NCBI RefSeq assembly: GCF_019933235.1
Contig: NZ_CP082945.1
Span: forward strand, 248,001-312,000
From: Streptomyces angustmyceticus
Lineage (GTDB): Bacteria; Actinomycetota; Actinomycetes; Streptomycetales; Streptomycetaceae
Length of the DNA stretch: 64,000 nucleotides
Direction: 5' to 3'
The notes below the pieces were generated by a model that was given only the letters and a program-made list of their open reading frames with translations, made no database searches and was not told where the DNA came from. Made by a program: the position numbers and the translations under genes. Below, piece by piece: positions 57,990-64,000 of the stretch (position 1 is the stretch's first letter; the number at the start of each line of letters is the position of its first letter).

Positions 57990-59480
57990 TTAGGGACGTT
58001 CTTTGTGGAAACCTTGTGGCCGGTCCGCGGGGCCGGCCAGCCAGTCCCGGTGCGCGGGCAGCGCCGGCCGCACGGGACGGTGGGCGGGGGCGGCGGGGAA
58101 GACGGCCTCGAAGCGGGCGCCCCGGCCCCCGGGGCCGTCCAGCACCCGCAGCCGCGCCCGGTGCAGGGCGGCCTGCTGGGCGACCAGGGTGAGCCCGAGG
58201 CCGGACCCCGGGCTGTCCGGCCGGCGCTGGAAGCGCTGGAAGACCGCCTCCCGGCGCTGCGGCGGCACCCCCGGTCCGCGGTCCTCGACGCCGAGGACGA
58301 CACACGGGGCACCGTCGTCCTCACCGGCCCGCAGGGAGAGCGTCACGGGGGCGCCGCCGTCGGCGGGCCGGCCGTGGACCAGTGCGTTGGTCAGGAGGTT
58401 GTCGAGCAGCGAGCGCAGTCCGGGCTGCCAGCCGTGGATCGTCAGCCCGGGACTGCTGTGGACCGTCACCTCGGCTTCGGGGTACCGCCGCCGGAGGTCC
58501 GCCGCGGCCTCGTCGGCGAGGTCCGCCATGTCGATGACGGCGAACGCGTCCGCCTCGACCAGGTCGCCCTGGGCCAGCGCTCTCAGCATCACCAACAGGC
58601 CGAGCAGACGGGCGTGTTCGTGCCGGAGGTCGGCGACCGTCTCCGCGCGGTCGGCGGCGTCGAGGTCCTGGAACGCCTCCAGGATGTCGAGGTTGGTCTG
58701 CATGCTCATCAGCGGGGTGCGCAGCTCGTGGGACGCGGCGGCGGAGAACGAGCGGGCCGAGGCCAGCGCCTCGGCGGTGCGGGCGGCCTGCTCGTCGTAC
58801 CGGGTCAGGAAGGTCTGCAGCGTCCTGGCGAGGTCGTCGACCTCGGTGATCCGGGTCGGGGCGTGGTCCAGCCGGGCGGCGCTGGTGTGCGGGTCGAGCC
58901 GGCCGGCCGCCTGCTGCAGGCGGCGCAGCGGCCTGGCGGCGCGGGCGGCGAGCAGCCAGGCCGCGGCGCCGGCCAGCGGGGCGGCGAGCAGCGCGACCGT
59001 GATCACCCGGCGGCGCACCGCGGCGAGCTGGGCCTCGCGCGCGGTGTCCGGGGAGAACAGCCACAGCGTCCCGCGCGCCCCGGGGCCGCCGGCGACCGGC
59101 ACGGCCAGCACCCGCCAGCTCTCGCCCCGTGACCGCACGGTGGACGGATGGCGGTTCACGGCGGGCAGGGGGACCGAGACGGCGGGCTGCGGGCCGTCCA
59201 GGACGGTGGTGTCGGGGCCGGACAGCCGGACGCCGACGTCCAGGGCGGCGGTGAACAGCTTCCGCTGGCGGGCCTGTTCGGCGCGGGGCCGGTCGTGCGA
59301 GCTGGCGCGCAGCAGGCCGCGCGCCACCACGGCCACGCTCTGGGCGCGGGCGGCGAGGCGCTGGTCCGCCTGGGTGCGCAGGTCCTTGCCGACCAGCTGC
59401 ACCAGGAGCCAGCCGGACACCACGACCAGGACCGGCACCACCATGCCGACCACCAGCGCGATCCGGGTGGACAGCCTCAT
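57990..59480 (-). CDS. sensor histidine kinase (two-component system)
   Basis: 496 residues. Two transmembrane helices (about 8-30 and 165-185) enclose a periplasmic sensor of about 130 residues. HAMP (ARAARPLRRLQQAAGRL) and the H-box with the phosphorylated His (FSAAASHELRTPLMSMQTNL) follow. The N-box LRSLLDNLLTNALVHG, G1 DRGPGVP and G2 GSGLGLTLVAQQ form the ATP-binding domain. The ATG overlaps the response regulator stop by 4 bp (ATGA). The sensed signal is unknown, but the neighbouring exported proteins suggest the envelope. Confidence 0.9.
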   Translation of the reverse strand: MRLSTRIALVVGMVVPVLVVVSGWLLVQLVGKDLRTQADQRLAARAQSVAVVARGLLRASSHDRPRAEQARQRKLFTAALDVGVRLSGPDTTVLDGPQPAVSVPLPAVNRHPSTVRSRGESWRVLAVPVAGGPGARGTLWLFSPDTAREAQLAAVRRRVITVALLAAPLAGAAAWLLAARAARPLRRLQQAAGRLDPHTSAARLDHAPTRITEVDDLARTLQTFLTRYDEQAARTAEALASARSFSAAASHELRTPLMSMQTNLDILEAFQDLDAADRAETVADLRHEHARLLGLLVMLRALAQGDLVEADAFAVIDMADLADEAAADLRRRYPEAEVTVHSSPGLTIHGWQPGLRSLLDNLLTNALVHGRPADGGAPVTLSLRAGEDDGAPCVVLGVEDRGPGVPPQRREAVFQRFQRRPDSPGSGLGLTLVAQQAALHRARLRVLDGPGGRGARFEAVFPAAPAHRPVRPALPAHRDWLAGPADRPQGFHKERP

Positions 59481-60187
59481 CGCGCCGCCCCGTCCTCGTC
59501 GTCGCGCAGGACGAAGCCGACGCCGCGCACCGTGTGCACGATCCGGCTCCGCCCGCCGGCCTCCAGCTTGCGGCGGAGATAGCTGACGAAGGTGTCCACG
59601 GCGTCGGTGCGCACCTCGAAGTCGTAGCCCCATACGCGTTCCAGCAGCTGGTCTCGGGTGAGTACCTGTCCGGCGTTGCGGGCGAGGACGTCCAGCAGGG
59701 CGAACTCGCGCCGGGTCAGCGCGATCTCCCGGTCGTCGAGCCGGGCGCGGTGTGCCGCGGTGTCCAGCGCCAGACCGCCGACGTGCACGGCATCGGTGGG
59801 GGCGGGCGGCCGGCGCCGCAGCAGGGCGTGCAGCCGCAGCACCAGCTCGTCCAGGGCGAAGGGTTTGACGAGGTAGTCGTCGCCGCCCGCTTGCAGTCCG
59901 GCGACCCGGTCGGTGACCTCGTCGAGCGCGGACAGCATCAGCACGGGCAGGTCGTTGCCGTCCTCCCGGAGCCTCCGGCACACGGCGATGCCGTCGAGGT
60001 CGGGCATCGAGATGTCGAGGACCATCACGTCCGGCGGCGTCTCGGCCATCCGCTCCAGCGCGGCCCGGCCGCCCTCGGCCAGCCCCACGGTGAAGCCGTT
60101 CAGCCGCAGCCCGCGCCCGAGCGAGCGCCGGATCGCCGCGTCGTCGTCCACCAGCAGGACCCGGCCGGTACTGCTTTGTCCGTACAT
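59477..60187 (-). CDS. OmpR-family response regulator
   Basis: 236 residues. The receiver domain has the acidic pocket VLLVDDDAAIRRSL, the phospho-Asp in VMVLDISMPDLDG and the Lys in YLVKPFALDEL. The C-terminal winged helix (RREFALLDVLARNAGQVLTR, VWGYDFEVRTDAVDTFVSYL) is OmpR type. It resembles MprA/TcrA-like actinobacterial regulators. ATG 60187 is preferred (GGGAGGGAAAC directly upstream); a start at 60232 would add an untypical arm. Forms an overlapping operon with the histidine kinase. Confidence 0.9.
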   Translation of the reverse strand: MYGQSSTGRVLLVDDDAAIRRSLGRGLRLNGFTVGLAEGGRAALERMAETPPDVMVLDISMPDLDGIAVCRRLREDGNDLPVLMLSALDEVTDRVAGLQAGGDDYLVKPFALDELVLRLHALLRRRPPAPTDAVHVGGLALDTAAHRARLDDREIALTRREFALLDVLARNAGQVLTRDQLLERVWGYDFEVRTDAVDTFVSYLRRKLEAGGRSRIVHTVRGVGFVLRDDEDGAAR

Positions 60188-60369
60188 GTTTCCCTCCCGT
60201 GGTGACCGCCGCCTGACGGAATCATCCGTCATGGGTTCCGGGGGTCGTCAGCCACGGCCCGGGAGGGACGGGAGGCGGGGCGGGCCGGTGCGGTGGGCCG
60301 CCGGGCGCCGGCGGGGCACGGCGCGGCGGTGGAGCGGGCTGCGGAGGCGGTCCGGCGGCCGGGCCCGCA

Positions 60370-62619
60370 CTACAGCAGGTGCTCGATCCGGATCGGCAGT
60401 TCGCGGGCGCGGTAGCCGGTCGCGTGGAAGACGGCGTTGGCGATGGCCGCCGCGGCGCCTACCATGCCGACCTCGCCGAGGCCCTTGACGCCCAGTGGGT
60501 TCACGACCGGGTCCGCGACCTCCACGAACTCGATGTCGACGTCGGGGGCGTCGGCGTTGACCGGCACCAGGTACTCCCCCAGGCTCGCGTTGGCCCAGCG
60601 GCCGTCGCGCGGGTCGACCAGGGTCCCCTCCAGCAGGGCCTGACCGATTCCCCAGAGCATGCCGCCCATGGCCTGGCTGCGGGCGGTGGCGGCGTTGAGG
60701 ATCCGGCCCGGGGCGAAGGCGCCGGTCATCCGGCGCACCCGGACCACTCCGAGGTCCGGGTCGACGGCGACCTCGGCGAACTGCGCACCGAAGGTGGCGA
60801 GCCCGTACGGCAGGTCCGGGGGCGGCGGGCGCCAGCTGCCGAGCGCGTCCATGTCCGTCATGAAGTGACGCTGCATCAGGTCGCAGTAGCTCTCGCCGGT
60901 GTCGGGCCGGTCCCGTAGCGCCATCCGCCCGTCGCGGACGACGACGGCGGCCGGGTCCGCCCGGTGCAGCGGGGAGCCGGGGTCGGCGACCGCCTGCTCG
61001 ATCATCTGGTCGCGGAGGGTGGTGACCGCGGTGTGCACCGCGGCACTGATCATGCCGGCGCCGGCCGAGCCGACCGTCGCCGCGACGTTCGGCAGGTCGG
61101 TGTCGCCGTACTCGAACCGGACGTTCTCCACGGCGACGCCCAGGCCGTCGGCGGCGACCTGGGTCATGGCGGTGGCCGCTCCGGTGCCGAACTCCTGGGT
61201 GCCGGACTGCACCACGGCGGTGCCGTCTGCGTAGAGGCGGGCCCGGGCGCGCTGCGGCTGCATGGGGAAGAACACCGGGTATCCGGCGGTGGCCATGCCG
61301 GTGCCGATGAGCCAGTTGCCGTCCCGGCGGGAGCGGGGTTCGGGGTTGCGGGACTGCCAGCCGAAGCGGGCCGCGCCGCGGCGGTAGCACTCCTCCGCGC
61401 CGTCGCTCGACCACGGGTGGCCGGTGGCCGGGTCGTACTGGGCGTGGTTGCGCAGCCGCAGCTGTACGGGGTCGACGCCGATGCGGTGGGCCAGCTCGTC
61501 CATCAGGCATTCCAGGGCGAACATGCCGGTGGTCTCACCGGGCCCGCGGGTGAAGGTCGGGGTCATGGTGTTGCCGCGGATCAGCCGGTAGACGCCCTCG
61601 TAGTGGGGGCAGGCGTAGGCCTGCGAGGCGATGCTGAGCGAGGGTTCGGCCCAGTCGTCGAAGGGCGAGGTCAGCGAGAGCTTGTGGTGGCGCAGGGCGG
61701 TGAGCCGGCCGTCGTCCGTGGCGCCTATTTCGAGGCGCTGCTCCTGCTCCTCGCGGTGGCCGCAGGAGGTGAACATCTGCTCGCGGGTGAGGGCCAGCTT
61801 GACGGGGCGCCGGACGTGGCGTGCGGCCATGGCGGCCAGGGTGACATGCGGCCAGATCATGGCCTTGCAGCCGAACCCCCCGCCGACGAACGACGCATGG
61901 ACCCGGATCTTCGACGCGGGGATGCCCAGCAGCGCCGCCACGGTGTTCTGGCTCGCCACGATGCCCTGGGTGGCGTCGTAGAGGGTGAGCCGGTCACCGT
62001 CCCAGACCGCCGTGGTGGCCGACGGTTCGATGGGGTTGTGGTGGTTCGCCGCGAAATGGTAGGTGGCGTCGAGCCGTTGGGTCGCGGCCTGGAAGCCGGC
62101 CTCCACGTCGCCGCGCACCGTGCGCGCGGGGAGGAACCCCGCGAAGATCGCCTCGGGTTCGTAGGCCTGGTCGCGGCCCTCGTCGAGGGTGGTGACGGAC
62201 GGGCTTCGGGCGTAGTCGACGTGGACCTGACGGGCCGCGAACTGGGCGCGTTCGACGGAGTCGGCGATCACCAGGGCGACGGGCTGCCCGAAGTAGTGCA
62301 CGGCGTCGTCCTGCATCGGGAAGAAGCTCTCCCCGGGGGCGGCGTGCCCGGCCAGCGACGGCAGCAGGTGCGGCGGGCCGGCGATCTTCGGGAGGTTCCG
62401 GTGGGTGAGCACGGCGAGCACGCCGTCCGCGTTCTCCGCGGCGCTGGTGTCGATGCGGGTGATCCGCCCGCAGGCCGTGCGGGCGCCGACGAGCGCGGCG
62501 TACACGGTGCCGGGCAGGGTGTGCTCCGCCGCGTAGCGGGCGCTGCCGGTGACCTTGGCGGGGCCGTCGACGCGGGTGAGGGGCCGGCCGACGGCGGTGA
62601 GGGTGGCGCCCGTGGTCAT
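60370..62619 (-). CDS. molybdopterin-binding subunit of aldehyde oxidoreductase (PaoC/YagR-like)
   Basis: 749 residues, xanthine dehydrogenase family large subunit. Visible are VDGPAKVTGSARYAAEH, QGIVASQNTVAALLGIP, FVGGGFGCKAMIWPHVTLAA, and the catalytic Glu in GVKGLGEVGMVGAAAAIANA near the C-terminus. With the 2Fe-2S and FAD subunit genes upstream, it forms the three-subunit layout of PaoABC, which oxidises aromatic and other aldehydes to acids using a Mo-cytosine-dinucleotide cofactor. E. coli PaoABC is periplasmic, but no export signal is visible in this subunit. ATG 62619 overlaps the FAD subunit stop by 4 bp. Confidence 0.88.
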   Translation of the reverse strand: MTTGATLTAVGRPLTRVDGPAKVTGSARYAAEHTLPGTVYAALVGARTACGRITRIDTSAAENADGVLAVLTHRNLPKIAGPPHLLPSLAGHAAPGESFFPMQDDAVHYFGQPVALVIADSVERAQFAARQVHVDYARSPSVTTLDEGRDQAYEPEAIFAGFLPARTVRGDVEAGFQAATQRLDATYHFAANHHNPIEPSATTAVWDGDRLTLYDATQGIVASQNTVAALLGIPASKIRVHASFVGGGFGCKAMIWPHVTLAAMAARHVRRPVKLALTREQMFTSCGHREEQEQRLEIGATDDGRLTALRHHKLSLTSPFDDWAEPSLSIASQAYACPHYEGVYRLIRGNTMTPTFTRGPGETTGMFALECLMDELAHRIGVDPVQLRLRNHAQYDPATGHPWSSDGAEECYRRGAARFGWQSRNPEPRSRRDGNWLIGTGMATAGYPVFFPMQPQRARARLYADGTAVVQSGTQEFGTGAATAMTQVAADGLGVAVENVRFEYGDTDLPNVAATVGSAGAGMISAAVHTAVTTLRDQMIEQAVADPGSPLHRADPAAVVVRDGRMALRDRPDTGESYCDLMQRHFMTDMDALGSWRPPPPDLPYGLATFGAQFAEVAVDPDLGVVRVRRMTGAFAPGRILNAATARSQAMGGMLWGIGQALLEGTLVDPRDGRWANASLGEYLVPVNADAPDVDIEFVEVADPVVNPLGVKGLGEVGMVGAAAAIANAVFHATGYRARELPIRIEHLL

Positions 62620-63614
62620 GCGGTTCCGCCTCCTTGGGCGGCAGCGGTGAGCAGGGCACGGACGAGGGTCCGCCGGGCGAGTTCCGCCTTGAAGGCGTTC
62701 ATCGGGCGGGTGACGGCGGGGGCCAGCTCCACGCCGGCGGCCCGGGCGAACACGTCCGCGTCGGCCCGCTGCCCCACGAGGGCCTCCTCGGCCCGGCGGG
62801 CGCGCCACGGCTTCGTCGCCACGCCGCCGAGGGCGAGCCGGACCTCGCGGATCACCCCGTCCTCCAGCGCCAGCGCCGCCGCTGCCGAGGCGAGGGCGAA
62901 CTCGTAGGACTCGCGGTCACGCACCTTCAGGTAGCACGACCCGCGCGCCACGGGGGCCGGCGGCACCTCGATCGCGGTGATCAGCTCACCGGGGGTGAGG
63001 GGGTGTTCCCGCTCGGGTGTCTCGCCCGGGAGCAGGAAGAAGTCGTCGACGGGGATGCCGCGGGAGCCGTGGGTGCCCTCCACGTGCACGACGGCGTCCA
63101 GGGCGACGAGCGCGACCGCCGCGTCCGAGGGGTGGGTGGCGATGCAGTGCTCGCTCGTGCCGAGGATCGCATGGCCGCGGTGGACGCCTTCCAGGGCGGA
63201 ACAGCCGCTGCCGGGAACGCGTTTGTTGCAGGCGGACTCGGTGTCGCGGTAGTAGGCGCACCGAGTCCGCTGCATCAGGTTTCCGCCCATGGAGGCCATG
63301 TTCCGCAGTTGGGCGGAGGCCCCGAGAAGCAGCGCCTGGGAGAGCATCGGGAAGCGCTCCACGACCGCCCGCGCCTGTGCCACTTCGCTCATCCGGGCCA
63401 GCGCGCCGATGACCAGTCCCCCGTCGGACCGGTTCTCGATCCCGGCCAGCGGCAGCCGGTTGATGTCGACCAGGCGGTGGGGCCGCAGCACGTCCAGCCG
63501 GAGCAGGTCGACCTCCGTGGTGCCGCCCGCCAGGTAGGAACTTCCGGGGTCACCGGTCACCGCCGCGACCGCGTCGCCGACGTCGGTCGCCCGGGTGTAG
63601 CTGATGGCACGCAC
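62616..63614 (-). CDS. FAD-binding subunit of aldehyde oxidoreductase (PaoB/YagS-like)
   Basis: 332 residues. The CO-dehydrogenase-type FAD domain has SYLAGGTTEVDLLRLDV and QLRNMASMGGNLMQRTRC. Extra cysteines (RCAYYRDTESACNKR, then GSGC) form the insert that binds a 4Fe-4S cluster in PaoB-type subunits. GTG start, one base after the stop of the iron-sulfur subunit, and 4-bp overlap with the molybdopterin subunit. It transfers electrons within the complex. Confidence 0.88.
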   Translation of the reverse strand: MRAISYTRATDVGDAVAAVTGDPGSSYLAGGTTEVDLLRLDVLRPHRLVDINRLPLAGIENRSDGGLVIGALARMSEVAQARAVVERFPMLSQALLLGASAQLRNMASMGGNLMQRTRCAYYRDTESACNKRVPGSGCSALEGVHRGHAILGTSEHCIATHPSDAAVALVALDAVVHVEGTHGSRGIPVDDFFLLPGETPEREHPLTPGELITAIEVPPAPVARGSCYLKVRDRESYEFALASAAAALALEDGVIREVRLALGGVATKPWRARRAEEALVGQRADADVFARAAGVELAPAVTRPMNAFKAELARRTLVRALLTAAAQGGGTA

Positions 63615-63615
63615 G

Positions 63616-64000
63616 TCACTGTCCTGTCTTCCGGTCGCGCACCTCGCGCATGGCGGAGCGGATGTGGGGATAGGCCGCGCACCGGCAGATGTTGCCGCTC
63701 ATCCACTCGGCGATCTCGCTGTCGGACCCGGCGTGCCCCTCGGCCAGCACGGCGACGGCCGACATGATCTGGCCGGGGGTGCAGTACCCGCACTGGAAGG
63801 CGTCGTGCTCCAGGAACGCGCGCTGCATCGGGTGCAGCGCGTCGCCCTCGGCGAGACCTTCGATGGTGGTCACCTCACGGCCTTCGCAGGTGACGGCCAG
63901 GGTCAGACAGGCCAGCACCCTGCGCCCGTCGACCCAGACCGTGCACGCCCCGCAGGTTCCCTGGTCACAGCCCTTCTTGGCACCGGTGAGAGCCAGGTGC
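63616..64000 (-). CDS. 2Fe-2S subunit of aldehyde oxidoreductase (PaoA/YagT-like), 5' end outside window
   Basis: 128 codons are seen; the start lies beyond base 64000. The ferredoxin-type cysteines are in KKGCDQGTCGACTVWVDG, and the second cluster is held by AFQCGYCTPGQIMSA and GNICRCAAYP. This is the standard small subunit of the xanthine dehydrogenase family. It is the first of the three visible subunit genes in transcription order. Whether a Tat signal precedes it, as in E. coli PaoA, cannot be seen. Confidence 0.88.
   Translation of the reverse strand, partial: HLALTGAKKGCDQGTCGACTVWVDGRRVLACLTLAVTCEGREVTTIEGLAEGDALHPMQRAFLEHDAFQCGYCTPGQIMSAVAVLAEGHAGSDSEIAEWMSGNICRCAAYPHIRSAMREVRDRKTGQ

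Noticed and set aside
1..64000. tRNA, rRNA, CRISPR arrays, insertion sequences, integrases
   Set aside because: No cloverleaf with a convincing T-loop, no regularly spaced repeats, and no transposase or recombinase motifs were found by eye.

Overview
The window is 64 kb of very GC-rich actinobacterial chromosome. GTG starts, GGAGG-type ribosome sites, a Wbl regulator, SigB-type stress genes, NsrR and Hmp, and many secreted hydrolases point to Streptomyces or a close relative. No rRNA, tRNA, CRISPR array, insertion sequence or integrase was seen. The content looks like accessory chromosome: small, separately regulated operons. Names rest on motifs read by eye, without database searches.

Layout. 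1-8.4 kb: tail of an acyltransferase, a methyltransferase, a glycosyltransferase, a TetR-controlled alpha/beta hydrolase, an ankyrin protein, a MocR regulator and a tiny secreted protein. 8.5-20 kb: AlkB, IclR, a stress-signalling neighbourhood (two PP2C phosphatases around a SigB/F/G-type sigma factor), a decayed glycoside hydrolase, a virginiamycin B lyase homologue, a DUF1206 membrane protein and a secreted M28 peptidase. 20.3-32.6 kb: two divergent LysR-controlled blocks that together resemble a lysine/aminoadipate catabolic set: FAD oxidoreductase, 2-oxoadipate dioxygenase/decarboxylase (HglS), piperideine-6-carboxylate dehydrogenase, amino acid permease, D-2-hydroxyglutarate dehydrogenase and a Glu/Leu-type dehydrogenase. 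32.7-40.5 kb: secreted proteins including a GH5 hydrolase, a secreted protein whose gene contains a perfect 23-bp hairpin, a RapZ-C/HIT fusion and a Tat-exported metallophosphoesterase behind a PHO-box-like site. 40.6-44.7 kb: a TetR/quinone-oxidoreductase pair with three operators, and a MerR regulator facing a two-gene membrane operon. 44.8-53.7 kb: methyltransferase, PBP4-type carboxypeptidase, NsrR/Hmp nitric oxide defence, IMPase-like protein, GNAT, PhzF and LysR. 53.8-64 kb: lipoprotein, a truncated hydrolase, ornithine cyclodeaminase homologue, WblE-type WhiB protein, FMN reductase, a two-component system with small exported proteins, and a PaoABC-type molybdenum aldehyde oxidoreductase cut by the window edge.

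How genes work together. The clearest units are NsrR/Hmp (matching 23-bp operators before both genes), the putative lysine route (2-aminoadipate to 2-oxoadipate to D-2-hydroxyglutarate to 2-oxoglutarate), the partner-switching stress genes, and several divergent regulator/target pairs with readable palindromic operators. Best candidates for something undescribed are the RapZ-C/HIT fusion, the hairpin inside the signal-peptide region of the 36.1-kb gene, and the MerR-controlled membrane pair.
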